Numbered from the stretch's first letter, positions 44,322-53,945 are shown. The stretch is 64,000 bases of DNA from Idiomarina sp. PL1-037 (GCF_034422975.1 NZ_CP139873.1:1860001-1924000), one strand, 5' to 3'. The notes: a model not told the origin generated them from the letters alone. Translations and numbers: made by a program.

Positions 44322-46922
44322 ATGAATTCATTCTGGACATTTTTACAGCTCATTTTTGTCATTCTTCAGGTAACCAGTCTTGCGTTATATGCCCTGTTAC
44401 CTTCCCCCTGGAGTGACACTGTATTAGTCGCAATGATTCTGTTCAGTTTGATTATTGGCATTGTCATTTGGTGGTGGTCCCGGCGCAACGCGCTGACAGC
44501 GCCTTTTCGGCAACCCTTTTTATCGTCCGATTCATTACAACTGTTTGAACAAGTCTTTAACGACCTGCCAACCAGAGTGTACTGGCGCGATCCCGAACTG
44601 AAATTGTTAGGCGGAAACCGTGCTTTTGCCAATGACTTTGGTATTGATCCTGAATCTCTGGCCGGTAAAGCGGATGCAGAAATAGACTCTCTTGCCAGTA
44701 ACGATGTGTTACTGAAAAGGGACAGAAAAACTTTTAGCCAGCAAACACCGTCCGCTAATGCTGAAATCGAATTGAAAGCCAATGGGGAAAGTCAGTGGGT
44801 CGAGCACTCCAGTGTTCCCCTTTACGATGACGACGACAATATTATCGGCATTCTCGGTAGCTACTACGACATTTCCGGTATTAAGTCGGTTGCAGAAGAA
44901 ATGGAAAAAGCCAAAGAAACTGCCGAACGTGCCAACCAGTCGAAAGGTGAGTTTCTGGCGAATATGAGCCATGAAATTCGCACTCCAATTAACGCTATTG
45001 TCGGTATGGCAAACCTTTGCCTCAAAACCGAGCTTACGCAAAAACAAAAACGCTATATCAAAGTCATAGACTCTTCTTCGCAAGCGTTACTGGGCGTAAT
45101 TAATGACATTCTCGATTTTTCAAAGATTGATGCAGGGAAGTTAACTGTCGAACGCATTCCTTTCGACTTGCAAGACGTATTGACCTCATTGGCGGATATG
45201 TTTGCCTACCGAGCTTACGATAAAGATCTTGAGTTTATTATTAACTTACCAGCCAATATACCCACGCGTTTAATTGGCGATCCGCTGCGGTTAAACCAGG
45301 TTCTCGTCAATTTGATCAGTAACGCCATTAAGTTTACCGAAGACGGTGAAATAAATGTTGCTGTTAATTTACTGGACAATTCACGGGATAATGTGTTGCT
45401 GCGGATCTCGGTTACCGATACCGGTATTGGTATGGACGAAGAGCAGCGCGCAAACCTCTTTAAAGCCTTTACTCAGGCAGACACATCTACAACCCGTAAG
45501 TATGGTGGCACCGGCCTTGGTTTAGCTATTTCCCGACGCCTTATTTTGTTAATGGGCGGCGATATCGGCGTAACCAGCGCCGCCGGTCAAGGCTCTACGT
45601 TTTACATCGAAGTCGAACTGCCGTTACAGACAGAGCAGGACAACAGTCATCATCAGTATCTTTTGCAGAAACTTAAAGGGGTTCGAATTCTCGCCATTGA
45701 TGACAACTTAAGTACCCGTGAAATGCTCTATGAAATGCTGCGCAGTTATCAGGTTGATGTAAAAGTTTGCCGCACGGCGGAACAAGCTCTGCAAGTGTTT
45801 CAGTTGTCTGTCGAGGGCAACAATCCTTATCAACTGGTTTTGGTTGACTGGCGTTTGCCGGGTATGGATGGTCTGGAATTTTGCCAAACGATAACCGAGC
45901 GCTATGCAGAAGACATTCGGCCGAAAATGACTCTGGCAACGGGCTACTATGCCGAGGAATTATCCGAAAAAGCGAAGCAGGCGGGCGTAAACGATATTAT
46001 TTCAAAGCCATTTACCGCTTCAACTTTAGGACGAAGCCTGACGTCTACCCTGGTTCAGCACGAGCTTCCGGATGAGAATGATGCTGACAATAACGACGGC
46101 ATTCCGGAAAGCATTCTGCGAGCGCCAATTTTAGTCGTAGAGGACAACGAAATTAATCAGCAAGTGGCACGTGAAATCCTTGCAAGCCATAAGTTTAAAG
46201 TCGACATTGTCGAAAATGGTCAACTGGCGGTAGAAGCTGTTCAGAATAATAATTACTCGCTGGTATTAATGGACATTCAAATGCCTGTTATGGATGGGCT
46301 AAAGGCGGCTCGTACTATTCGCGCCGACTTCAATTATCAACAACTACCAATTCTGGCAATGACAGCGAATGCGATGAGCGGTGATGAAGAGCGCTCGCTG
46401 GCTGCAGGTATGCAGGGACACATTGCAAAACCTATTGATGAAAAACAACTCATTAAAGCCATTGTGAAATGGGCTGTTCCCGGTGACTACACCAATAATC
46501 AGCAGCAGGAAAAAGTGCGCGAGCCTAAACAGGAAGAAGCACCGAAATCTCCAGTTCGGATACCGCAGGTAAAAGGCATTGAGTTTGAAGCGGCATTAAA
46601 GCGTTTACAGTACAATGTTGAGCTTTATCTGAAGTTAGTAGAGCAGCTGTATGAAACCTACCAGGGTAGCGCCACTAAAGTCTCTGACTTTATTACTCGG
46701 GGCCAGCATGAAAGCGCGCGACGCTATTTCCACTCATTGAAAGGAGCCGCCGCTAATCTTGGCTTTACTCATTTACAAGGCAAAGCCGCCGACTTAGAGC
46801 AATTTATGGCAGAAGGTAACATCGATAAAGTTGCTGACCAGATCACTGAGCTGGAAAAACGTTTGCGCTATGCGCATCAGGCGGCTGTAGACTTAGAAGC
46901 TATTCAACAACATCAGTCTTGA
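44322..46922 (+). CDS. Hybrid histidine kinase: PAS, HisKA, HATPase, two receivers, HPt
   Basis: 866 aa. Two transmembrane helices (about 7-25 and 33-52) with a very short periplasmic loop, so ligand sensing outside the cell is unlikely. PAS domain (about 75-190), HisKA with H217 (MSHEIRTP), HATPase (about 320-440; TGIGMD, GGTGLGLAIS), receiver 1 (about 455-570, LVDWRLPGMDG), receiver 2 (about 600-715, LMDIQMPVMDG) and C-terminal HPt (about 755-850, HSLKGAAANLG). All phosphotransfer residues look intact, giving a full His-Asp-His relay with an extra receiver. Layout resembles BarA-type kinases but has PAS instead of a large sensor. The cognate regulator is not adjacent. A 57-aa membrane protein follows by 9 nt. 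Confidence 0.93.
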   Translation: MNSFWTFLQLIFVILQVTSLALYALLPSPWSDTVLVAMILFSLIIGIVIWWWSRRNALTAPFRQPFLSSDSLQLFEQVFNDLPTRVYWRDPELKLLGGNRAFANDFGIDPESLAGKADAEIDSLASNDVLLKRDRKTFSQQTPSANAEIELKANGESQWVEHSSVPLYDDDDNIIGILGSYYDISGIKSVAEEMEKAKETAERANQSKGEFLANMSHEIRTPINAIVGMANLCLKTELTQKQKRYIKVIDSSSQALLGVINDILDFSKIDAGKLTVERIPFDLQDVLTSLADMFAYRAYDKDLEFIINLPANIPTRLIGDPLRLNQVLVNLISNAIKFTEDGEINVAVNLLDNSRDNVLLRISVTDTGIGMDEEQRANLFKAFTQADTSTTRKYGGTGLGLAISRRLILLMGGDIGVTSAAGQGSTFYIEVELPLQTEQDNSHHQYLLQKLKGVRILAIDDNLSTREMLYEMLRSYQVDVKVCRTAEQALQVFQLSVEGNNPYQLVLVDWRLPGMDGLEFCQTITERYAEDIRPKMTLATGYYAEELSEKAKQAGVNDIISKPFTASTLGRSLTSTLVQHELPDENDADNNDGIPESILRAPILVVEDNEINQQVAREILASHKFKVDIVENGQLAVEAVQNNNYSLVLMDIQMPVMDGLKAARTIRADFNYQQLPILAMTANAMSGDEERSLAAGMQGHIAKPIDEKQLIKAIVKWAVPGDYTNNQQQEKVREPKQEEAPKSPVRIPQVKGIEFEAALKRLQYNVELYLKLVEQLYETYQGSATKVSDFITRGQHESARRYFHSLKGAAANLGFTHLQGKAADLEQFMAEGNIDKVADQITELEKRLRYAHQAAVDLEAIQQHQS

Positions 46923-46931
46923 GGAATTACT

Positions 46932-47105
46932 ATGACTCGATATTTTTTTATTATTCCGCTGCTGCTCAGCTTGTTTTGGCTGTTGTATTTACAAGTCAAT
47001 GGCTGGAGCATTAAACAGGGCTATAAAGGTTTTATTTACATTGCTGTATTCAGCGCTGTCATCGCCGCTTTTTACACGACGATGATGTTTCTTACCGGGC
47101 GTTAA
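46932..47105 (+). CDS. Small membrane protein (57 aa), unknown function
   Basis: A short reading frame from ATG 46932 to TAA 47103-47105. GAGGAATTACT gives a strong ribosome-binding site 5-6 nt upstream, and it starts 9 nt after the hybrid kinase stop on the same strand. The peptide has two hydrophobic helices (about 5-21 and 33-53) joined by a short polar loop (QVNGWSIKQGYKG), ending LTGR. It overlaps the convergent oadB end by 4 nt. Position suggests co-expression with the kinase, possibly as a membrane modulator, but no homologue is recognised. Confidence 0.65.
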   Translation: MTRYFFIIPLLLSLFWLLYLQVNGWSIKQGYKGFIYIAVFSAVIAAFYTTMMFLTGR

Positions 47106-48229
47106 ACCAAAGCTAACAGAACGCCCGCAGCCACAGCTGAACCCAGTACGCCGGCGACATTTGGCCCCATCGCATGCATTAACAGGAAGTTTTGCTGGTT
47201 AGCCTGTAAACCCACCTTATTAACTACCCTTGCTGCCATAGGTACAGCGGAGACTCCGGCAGCACCAATTAACGGGTTAATCGGGTCTTTGCTGAATTTC
47301 CCCATCAATTTCGCCATTAAAATGCCGCTGGCGGTTCCAATGGAAAATGCAACAGCACCTAACACCAGAATGCCCAGCGTCTGGAAGCTGAGGAACTGAT
47401 CTGCCTGCAGTTTAGAGCCCACAGCCAAACCTAGAAAGATGGTGACAATATTAATCAGTTCATTCTGAGTGGTTTTCGTTAAGCGTTCCACCACGCCAGA
47501 TTCACGCATTAAGTTACCCAGGCAGAACATGCCAACCAAAGGCGTTGCTGAAGGCAAAAATAACAACGTTAGCCCCATAGCTATTAGCGGGAAGAAAAGC
47601 TTTTCACGACGAGCCACCGGCCGTAACTGCTCCATTTTTATCTCACGCTCGGCCTGAGTTGTCAGCAGTTTCATTATTGGTGGCTGGATAATAGGCACCA
47701 GCGCCATATATGAATAAGCGGCAACAGCAATAGCGCCCAATAAATCCGGTGCCAGCTTCGACGCCAGGAAAATAGCCGTGGGACCATCAGCGCCGCCGAT
47801 AATTGAAATCGCCGCCGCATCGGACATCGAAAACTCAATGCCCGGTATGCCATTCAGAGCAATAGCACCAAACAAGGTAGCAAAGATACCGAATTGAGCC
47901 GCTCCACCCAAAAAGAGCATTTTAGGGTTTGCCAGTAAGGGCCCAAAATCGGTAAGCGCCCCGACGCCCATAAAAATAAGCAATGGGAACATCCCGGTGT
48001 CAATTCCAACGCTGTACACGTAGTAAAGAACTCCCCCAGGCTCAGTGAAACCACCTAAAGGGATATTTGCCAGTATTGCGCCAAAACCAATAGGTAACAG
48101 TAATAGAGGTTCAAATTTCTTTGAGATTGCCAAGTACAATAGCAACCCACCCACCAGAATCATGCTGAATTGACCAAATGTCATTGCAGCAATGCCGGTG
48201 GTTTCCCATAAAGTCTGCAGCTTCTCCAT
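47102..48229 (-). CDS. oadB: Sodium-pumping oxaloacetate decarboxylase, beta subunit
   Basis: 375 aa with about nine to eleven transmembrane helices. Characteristic segments include GGADGPTAIFLASKLAPDLLGAIAVAAYSYMALVP and LIGAAGVSAVPMAARV, which in the family contain Na+-binding Asp and Ser residues. The subunit decarboxylates carboxybiotin and exports Na+. It starts 1 nt after the oadA stop. A primary sodium pump fits a marine bacterium. Confidence 0.95.
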   Translation of the reverse strand: MEKLQTLWETTGIAAMTFGQFSMILVGGLLLYLAISKKFEPLLLLPIGFGAILANIPLGGFTEPGGVLYYVYSVGIDTGMFPLLIFMGVGALTDFGPLLANPKMLFLGGAAQFGIFATLFGAIALNGIPGIEFSMSDAAAISIIGGADGPTAIFLASKLAPDLLGAIAVAAYSYMALVPIIQPPIMKLLTTQAEREIKMEQLRPVARREKLFFPLIAMGLTLLFLPSATPLVGMFCLGNLMRESGVVERLTKTTQNELINIVTIFLGLAVGSKLQADQFLSFQTLGILVLGAVAFSIGTASGILMAKLMGKFSKDPINPLIGAAGVSAVPMAARVVNKVGLQANQQNFLLMHAMGPNVAGVLGSAVAAGVLLALV

Positions 48230-48230
48230 A

Positions 48231-50042
48231 TTAACCTACCGTCACCAGAGCATCACCTACGGTCACTGCGTCACCTTCTTTTACATGAAGAGACTGAACA
48301 GTGCCGTCTTTGGGTGCTTTAATATCGGTTTCCATTTTCATCGCTTCCATTACCAAGACAACGTCGCCGGCTTTTATTGCAGCGCCTTCTTTGGCTACAA
48401 CTTTAAAAATATTACCAGCTAATGGCGCTTTTATAGTTTCACCTTCACCTGAGCCACCTGATGATTCTTGCGATGGCTCCTGTGATGATTGTGAAGACTC
48501 TGCTGAAGACGATGACTTCACAGAATCGAGCTGACCCGTTGGCCCGACTTTTACATTATAACGCTTACCCTCAACCTCAACTTCGTATTGTTCGACATCT
48601 CCAGTTGCCTTTGGAGCTTGTTGCTCTTTAGATTCCGTTGTCTCTTCAGGCTCTTCTCCGGGCACCGGCTCAAAAGCATCCGGGTTATCACGGTTCTTAA
48701 GGAATTTAAGCCCAATTTGCGGAAACAGCGCATAAGTTAAGACGTCATCAACAACATCATCCGCCAGACGAATATCTTCGTCTGTCGCTTTATCTTTTAG
48801 TTCTTTAGTCAACGCATCCAGTTCGTTATCCAGTAAGTCGGCAGGGCGACAGGTAATAGGCTCTTCGCCGTCCAGAACACGCTTCTGCAGGTCTTTATTC
48901 ACCTCGGCAGCGGTTGCTCCATACTCGCCTTTCAGAACCGCAGCAGTTTCTTTAGAGATATTCTCATAACGTTCGCCACTCAACACATTCAGTACAGCCT
49001 GTGTTCCCACAATTTGTGAGGTTGGCGTGACTAGAGGTATAAAACCAAGGTCTTCGCGTACTTTAGGAATCTCTTCCAGTACTTCATCAAATTTGTCCAG
49101 CGCGCCCTGCTCTTTTAACTGCCCTTCCATATTGGTCAGCATACCGCCCGGCACCTGAGCCAGGAGAATTCGTGCATCAACGCCTTTAAGAGATCCTTCA
49201 AACTTAGCGTATTTCTTACGTACGTCGCGGAAATAGCTCGCCACTTCAGCCAAGTCAGGCAGTGACAGGCCAGTGTCGCGATCACTGTCCTCAGTCATCG
49301 CAACCAGAGTTTCTGTAGGCGAGTGGCCGTAAGTCATACTCATTGACGAAATCGCGGTATCCAGCATATCGATGCCAGCGTCGATTGATTTCTGGTAAGT
49401 TGCAACGCTCAGTCCGGTTGTGGCATGACATTGCATGGCAATTGGTAAATCTGTGTTTTTCTTTAACGCACTGACCAGCTCATAAGCATCATTAGGACGC
49501 AGCAGACCCGCCATATCTTTTATGCATATAGAATCACAACCTAAGCCTTCCAACTCCTGAGCCATATTTACCCAGGTATCCAGCGTATGCGCCGGACTAA
49601 CCGTATAAGACATTGTGCCCTGTGCGTGGCCATCAACGTCTTTAGCCGCTTTTATCGCTGTTTTTAAGTTACGAACATCGTTCATCGCGTCAAAAATACG
49701 GAAAACATCAACGCCATTTTCCTTTGCCCGCTCGACAAAACGTTTCACCACGTCATCGGCGTAATGCCTATATCCCAACAGGTTTTGCCCTCGAAGCAGC
49801 ATTTGCTGGCGAGTATTCGGCATTGCTTTTTTCAGTTGTCGAATGCGTTCCCAGGGGTCTTCACCAAGATAGCGAATACAAGAATCAAAAGTCGCGCCCC
49901 CCCAGGACTCCATTGACCAGTAACCAATGCTGTCTAGCTTTTCTGCGATGGGAAGCATGTCGTCCAGACGCATACGCGTTGCGAGTAGTGACTGGTGTGC
50001 GTCACGCAGCACCAACTCTGTTAGTAACAGGGGTTTACTCAT
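48231..50042 (-). CDS. oadA: Oxaloacetate decarboxylase, alpha subunit (biotin carrier)
   Basis: 603 aa. HMGL-like carboxyltransferase domain (about 1-290; ELVLRDAHQSLLATRMR with metal-binding Asp, and MQCHATTGLS), then the conserved PYC/OADA domain (about 300-450). A Glu/Ser-rich linker (about 460-525, SSSSAESSQSSQEPSQES) joins it to a C-terminal biotinyl domain with VLVMEAMKMETDI, the Lys being the biotin site. It transfers the carboxyl group from oxaloacetate to biotin, giving pyruvate. ATG overlaps the oadG stop by one base (TAATG). Confidence 0.96.
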   Translation of the reverse strand: MSKPLLLTELVLRDAHQSLLATRMRLDDMLPIAEKLDSIGYWSMESWGGATFDSCIRYLGEDPWERIRQLKKAMPNTRQQMLLRGQNLLGYRHYADDVVKRFVERAKENGVDVFRIFDAMNDVRNLKTAIKAAKDVDGHAQGTMSYTVSPAHTLDTWVNMAQELEGLGCDSICIKDMAGLLRPNDAYELVSALKKNTDLPIAMQCHATTGLSVATYQKSIDAGIDMLDTAISSMSMTYGHSPTETLVAMTEDSDRDTGLSLPDLAEVASYFRDVRKKYAKFEGSLKGVDARILLAQVPGGMLTNMEGQLKEQGALDKFDEVLEEIPKVREDLGFIPLVTPTSQIVGTQAVLNVLSGERYENISKETAAVLKGEYGATAAEVNKDLQKRVLDGEEPITCRPADLLDNELDALTKELKDKATDEDIRLADDVVDDVLTYALFPQIGLKFLKNRDNPDAFEPVPGEEPEETTESKEQQAPKATGDVEQYEVEVEGKRYNVKVGPTGQLDSVKSSSSAESSQSSQEPSQESSGGSGEGETIKAPLAGNIFKVVAKEGAAIKAGDVVLVMEAMKMETDIKAPKDGTVQSLHVKEGDAVTVGDALVTVG

Positions 50043-50302
50043 TATGATTTCTCCTTGTGATTCGCTGCTTTTTTGCCTTGACGGTAACTGTGTACCGCAG
50101 CAGAAATTGCAGCCAGTACCGCAGGAGTTGCTGCATCAGAGTTATTATCTTTGAGCGATGGCTGCGTGCTGGCAACAGGCTCTGGTGTTGGAATCAAGCG
50201 TTTCATAACGCTCATGGCAACGACCAATAAGCAAAGAAAGATGATGACTGCGCCCATACCGACCAGCATGAGTTGCGCAGCTTGGCTGAGCAATTCTGAC
50301 AC
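50042..50302 (-). CDS. oadG: Oxaloacetate decarboxylase, gamma subunit
   Basis: 86 aa. One N-terminal transmembrane helix (about 9-33) and a polar C-terminal tail rich in Ala, Ser, Lys and His, the usual OadG form. It holds alpha and beta together and may carry a Zn ion. First gene of oadG-oadA-oadB. The ATG has AGGAG upstream. A weak promoter may lie in 50303-50400; I cannot call it confidently. Confidence 0.92.
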   Translation of the reverse strand: MSELLSQAAQLMLVGMGAVIIFLCLLVVAMSVMKRLIPTPEPVASTQPSLKDNNSDAATPAVLAAISAAVHSYRQGKKAANHKEKS

Positions 50303-50478
50303 TAAGCACTCCTGATTGGTTGCTAAGGTATTGTTATGAAATTATTAAATACTATGGTAGCAAGTCACGCAAGGAGATACAGCAGTAAATAGTGGGTATT
50401 CAGAATTTTAATGAGATTAAAAAACATTCAACGGGATTAATATGAAACTAAGATAATTAAAGGGGGGTAGGAAAAGAA

Positions 50479-50555
50479 TGGCGCGCTCGGGAGGACTCGA
50501 ACCTCCAACCGCCTGGTTCGTAGCCAGGTACTCTATCCAGTTGAGCTACGAGCGC
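50479..50555 (-). tRNA. tRNA-Arg (ACG), copy 1
   Basis: 77-nt minus-strand cloverleaf, acceptor GCGCTCG/CGAGCGC, discriminator G, encoded CCA. Anticodon loop CTACGAA gives ACG (the A is normally edited to inosine). It differs at three positions from the copy at 50577-50653. Confidence 0.96.
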
Positions 50556-50576
50556 GTATTCAGGTTAGTAACAATA

Positions 50577-50653
50577 TGGCGCGCTCGGGAGGATTCGAAC
50601 CTCCGACCGCCTGGTTCGTAGCCAGGTACTCTATCCAGCTGAGCTACGAGCGC
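50577..50653 (-). tRNA. tRNA-Arg (ACG), copy 2
   Basis: 77-nt minus-strand tRNA with the same acceptor stem and ACG anticodon as the neighbouring copy. It lies between tRNA-Ser and copy 1 in one leftward cluster, the serV-argV type cluster downstream of csrA. Confidence 0.96.
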
Positions 50654-50674
50654 GTAATTGTTACTGCAAACGAC

Positions 50675-50767
50675 TGGCGGAGAGGGAGGGATTCGAACCC
50701 TCGATAGGGCTACAAACCCTATACTCCCTTAGCAGGGGAGCGCCTTCAGCCACTCGGCCACCTCTCC
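50675..50767 (-). tRNA. tRNA-Ser (GCT)
   Basis: 93-nt minus-strand class II tRNA with long variable arm, acceptor GGAGAGG/CCTCTCC, encoded CCA. Anticodon loop CTGCTAA gives GCT. First gene of the Ser-Arg-Arg cluster, 20 nt downstream of a strong promoter. Confidence 0.96.
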
Positions 50768-50784
50768 AAATCGTTGTGGCGTGA

Positions 50785-50812
50785 ATTCTAGCGATGTTGG
50801 CAATAATGTCAA
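50785..50812 (-). promoter_or_regulatory. Strong promoter of the tRNA-Ser/Arg cluster
   Basis: Minus-strand TTGACA (50807-50812), 16-nt spacer, TAGAAT (50785-50790), located between the csrA terminator and tRNA-Ser. A perfect -35 box. Confidence 0.75.
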
Positions 50813-50892
50813 TCGCTTTTTTAAAAACTAGGGTTTAAGTGTGGGATAATTGACCATCTCGCGTAATTTTTCTTCATAATGGTCAAAAACAT

Positions 50893-50919
50893 AAAAAAAG
50901 ACCGGCTTTCGCCGGTCTT
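50893..50919 (-). terminator. Intrinsic terminator of csrA
   Basis: Minus-strand stem AAGACCGGC/GCCGGTCTT with a GAAA loop followed by TTTTT. It ends the csrA transcript 11 nt after the stop and isolates it from the tRNA cluster. Confidence 0.93.
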
Positions 50920-50929
50920 ATCTAATCTC

Positions 50930-51118
50930 TTATTCTGTGTCTTGCTCATCGTCCTTTTCAGACTGAATACGCATATATATTTCTTCGCGATGAACGGAAA
51001 CGTCTTTCGGGGCATTAACACCAATACGTACTTGGTTTCCCTTAACGCCGAGAACGGTGACCGAAACATCATCACCTATCATTAATGTTTCACCTACACG
51101 GCGAGTTAAAATTAGCAT
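50930..51118 (-). CDS. csrA: Carbon storage regulator CsrA
   Basis: 62 aa from ATG 51118 (MLILTRRVGETLMIGDDV), the canonical CsrA start, with AAGGAGC upstream; an extra in-frame ATG at 51133 would precede the ribosome-binding site. RNA-binding residues of the first strand (LTRR) and the RVGETL loop are intact, as is the NAPKDVSVHREEIY stretch. It binds GGA motifs in mRNA leaders and controls carbon flow, motility and biofilm. Followed by a strong terminator, then the Ser/Arg tRNA cluster; preceded by alaS. The -GGA- in its own leader suggests possible autoregulation. Confidence 0.97.
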   Translation of the reverse strand: MLILTRRVGETLMIGDDVSVTVLGVKGNQVRIGVNAPKDVSVHREEIYMRIQSEKDDEQDTE

Positions 51119-51215
51119 AAATTGCTCCTTCAATACTGTTCCGATTCTTACCGCGATTATCGAACTTTTCCCTGAACTGGCGTAAGCAGTCTACCAACAC
51201 TGAGAGTGATTACAC

Positions 51216-51244
51216 TATAACGAAGCGCATACTATTTCGTTATA
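51216..51244. repeat. Inverted repeat between alaS and csrA
   Basis: Perfect 9-bp arms TATAACGAA/TTCGTTATA around an 11-nt spacer, 22 nt after the alaS stop and about 100 nt upstream of csrA. No T tract follows on the minus strand. It may be an operator near a csrA promoter or an mRNA 3' hairpin. Confidence 0.6.
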
Positions 51245-51266
51245 TTTTCAACTCTTACACCGACAG

Positions 51267-53864
51267 CTAAAGCTGTTGCTGTAACCAAGTCGTCGCAGTG
51301 GCTAAAGCTTCATTTAGCTGCTCCGGAAGTGAGCCACCTGCCTGCGCCATATCAGGACGACCTCCGCCCTTGCCCCCAACGACATTTGCAGCCTGATTCA
51401 CGATATCTCCTGCTTTAACTTTAGACGTTAAATCGGTAGTAACGCCAGCAATTAAACTGACTTTATCACCGTTTGCAGTTCCCAATAATACGATGCCTGA
51501 GCCCATTTGGTTCTTCAAATCATCAACTAATCCGCGCAAAGATTTCGGATCGGCCTGATCTAACTCTGCAATGATTGCTTTAACCCCATTAATATCAACA
51601 GCCTGAGCAATTAACCCACCACCGGCCTGCTGTGCCAGTTTCTGTTGCAGCTGCTCGTTCTTACGCTCTAATTCACGGAACTTATGCTGCAGCTGCTGGA
51701 CTTTATCAACCGAGGAGCTTGGTTCTGTTTTCAACTCTCCAGCAATTTGCTGCAACACACTTTGCTGCTGTTGAGTATATCGCACGGCTGCTTCTCCGGT
51801 TACCACTTCAATACGACGCACACCAGAAGCAATACCACCCTCTGACGTTATTCTGAACAAACCGATATCGCCTGTAGCTTTGACATGAGTACCACCACAA
51901 AGCTCCATGGAGAAATCCCCCATGCGTACAACTCGCACTTGTTCGTCATACTTCTCGCCGAACAGTGCCATTGCGCCCGCTTCTTTTGCTTCATCAATCG
52001 CCATAAGCTCGGTTTGCAGTGGCAGGTTAGCGCGAACTTGTGCATTTACCTCACGTTCTAATTGAGCCAACTGCTCAGTCGTCACTGGTTCAAAGTGCGA
52101 GAAATCAAAACGCATTTTGTCCGGCTCAACCAAAGAGCCTTTTTGCGTAACGTGCTCGCCCAGCAAGTTTCTAAGCGCTGCATGCAGCAAATGTGTTGCC
52201 GAGTGGTTGCGTTTAATATTCTCACGACGCTCGGAATCAATTTCGGCTTTAACGCTGTCGTTGAGCTTAACCGCAGCTTTCGCTACGCCGTGGTGCGCTA
52301 TCGCTTTGCCAATATACTGAGTGTCTGTCACTTCAAAGGCAGGTCCGTTGGCAACCAAAACACCTTTGTCACCAATCTGACCGCCGCTTTCTGCATAAAA
52401 CGGGGTTTCTGATAAAACCACAATACCGTTTTCACCCGCCTGCAAATGCTCTACCGGCTTACCGTCTTTAAATAACTCGACCACTTTTGCCTGCCCGGCA
52501 ACATCATCGTAACCGGTAAATGCGGTTTTGTTGTCAGATTTAAGCTGCTGATTATAATCCATGCCAAACTGAGAAGCCTGTTGAGCCCGCTGACGTTGCT
52601 CTGACATCGCCTGCTCGAAGCCTTGCTCATCAATTGTCAATTCCTGTTCACGCGCGATATCCGCGGTTAAATCAACCGGAAAGCCATAAGTATCATAGAG
52701 TTTGAATACCACATCGCCCGGTATGACATTACCTTTCAATTCGGCAATTTCGTCTGACAAAATCGCCAGACCACGCTCCAGCGTGCGCGCAAACTGCTGT
52801 TCTTCACGCTCCAGCGCGTCTTTAATAATTTGCTTTTTCTGCTCCAGCTCAGGGTACGCTTCCCCCATCTGGCGAGCCAACTCGTCCACTAAACGGAAAA
52901 AGAAGATACCTTTAGCGCCCAGTAAATGCCCGTGCCGCACGGCTCTACGTATTATACGACGCAGAACATAACCGCGACCTTCGTTCGACGGCATCACACC
53001 ATCCGTTATCAAAAATGAACACGAACGAATATGATCGGCGATAACGCGCAATGATTTATTATCTAAGTCATTGGTGCCAATAATTTCAGCCGCCGCTTTA
53101 ATCAGCGCCTGGAACAAATCAATTTCATAGTTACTGTGAACGTTCTGCATAATGGCAGAAATGCGCTCCAGGCCCATGCCCGTATCAATGGAAGGATCCG
53201 GTAGAGGTTCTAAGGTACCGTCAGCCTGACGGTTATACTGCATAAAGACCAGGTTCCAAATCTCGATGTAACGATCACCGTCTTCTTCAGGGGTTCCCGG
53301 AGGGCCACCCCATACTTCTTCACCGTGGTCATAAAACACTTCAGAGCATGGACCACAAGGCCCCGTATCACCCATGGACCAGAAGTTATCTTTTTCACCA
53401 ATGCGCGAAATACGGTCTTCCGGCACGCCAATGTCTTTGGCCCAGATGTCGTAGGCTTCATCATCTTCAATAAACACCGTAACCCAGAGCTTTTCAGCCG
53501 GCAGCTTCAACTCTTTGGTTAAAAAGTCCCAGGCGTACTGAATGGCTTGTTTCTTAAAGTAGTCACCAAAACTGAAGTTACCCATCATTTCAAAGAAAGT
53601 ATGATGGCGGGCTGTGTAGCCAACATTTTCTAAATCGTTATGTTTACCTCCGGCACGCAGACAACGCTGCGCCGAAGTCGCCTTATCATAACGACGTTTA
53701 TCAGTCCCCAGGAAAACGTCTTTAAATGGAACCATCCCCGCATTAGTAAATAACAAGGTGGGATCGTTACCGGGAATCATTGATGCTGAAGGAACTTTTT
53801 CGTGTCCTCGCTCAGCAAAGTAATTTAAAAATGCATCACGAATTTGGGCACTGTTCATGCTCAT
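51267..53864 (-). CDS. alaS: Alanyl-tRNA synthetase
   Basis: 865 aa (E. coli 876). Class II catalytic core (about 1-240), tRNA-recognition helices, editing domain with zinc ligands in NHSATHLLHAALR (about 560) and CGGTHVKATG (about 660), and C-Ala domain at the end (GGKGGGRPDMAQAGG). It charges tRNA-Ala and deacylates Ser- and Gly-tRNA-Ala. The first ATG (53864) has AGGA at good spacing; a second ATG at 53858 is possible. It lies between recX and csrA, as in E. coli. Confidence 0.97.
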   Translation of the reverse strand: MSMNSAQIRDAFLNYFAERGHEKVPSASMIPGNDPTLLFTNAGMVPFKDVFLGTDKRRYDKATSAQRCLRAGGKHNDLENVGYTARHHTFFEMMGNFSFGDYFKKQAIQYAWDFLTKELKLPAEKLWVTVFIEDDEAYDIWAKDIGVPEDRISRIGEKDNFWSMGDTGPCGPCSEVFYDHGEEVWGGPPGTPEEDGDRYIEIWNLVFMQYNRQADGTLEPLPDPSIDTGMGLERISAIMQNVHSNYEIDLFQALIKAAAEIIGTNDLDNKSLRVIADHIRSCSFLITDGVMPSNEGRGYVLRRIIRRAVRHGHLLGAKGIFFFRLVDELARQMGEAYPELEQKKQIIKDALEREEQQFARTLERGLAILSDEIAELKGNVIPGDVVFKLYDTYGFPVDLTADIAREQELTIDEQGFEQAMSEQRQRAQQASQFGMDYNQQLKSDNKTAFTGYDDVAGQAKVVELFKDGKPVEHLQAGENGIVVLSETPFYAESGGQIGDKGVLVANGPAFEVTDTQYIGKAIAHHGVAKAAVKLNDSVKAEIDSERRENIKRNHSATHLLHAALRNLLGEHVTQKGSLVEPDKMRFDFSHFEPVTTEQLAQLEREVNAQVRANLPLQTELMAIDEAKEAGAMALFGEKYDEQVRVVRMGDFSMELCGGTHVKATGDIGLFRITSEGGIASGVRRIEVVTGEAAVRYTQQQQSVLQQIAGELKTEPSSSVDKVQQLQHKFRELERKNEQLQQKLAQQAGGGLIAQAVDINGVKAIIAELDQADPKSLRGLVDDLKNQMGSGIVLLGTANGDKVSLIAGVTTDLTSKVKAGDIVNQAANVVGGKGGGRPDMAQAGGSLPEQLNEALATATTWLQQQL

Positions 53865-53945
53865 ATTGAGTCCTACTTTTCTTAACTGAGTGACTTTAGG
53901 TCAATGTTTTAATGCTTTAAGACTATCACGAAGTAGCCGTCTAGC

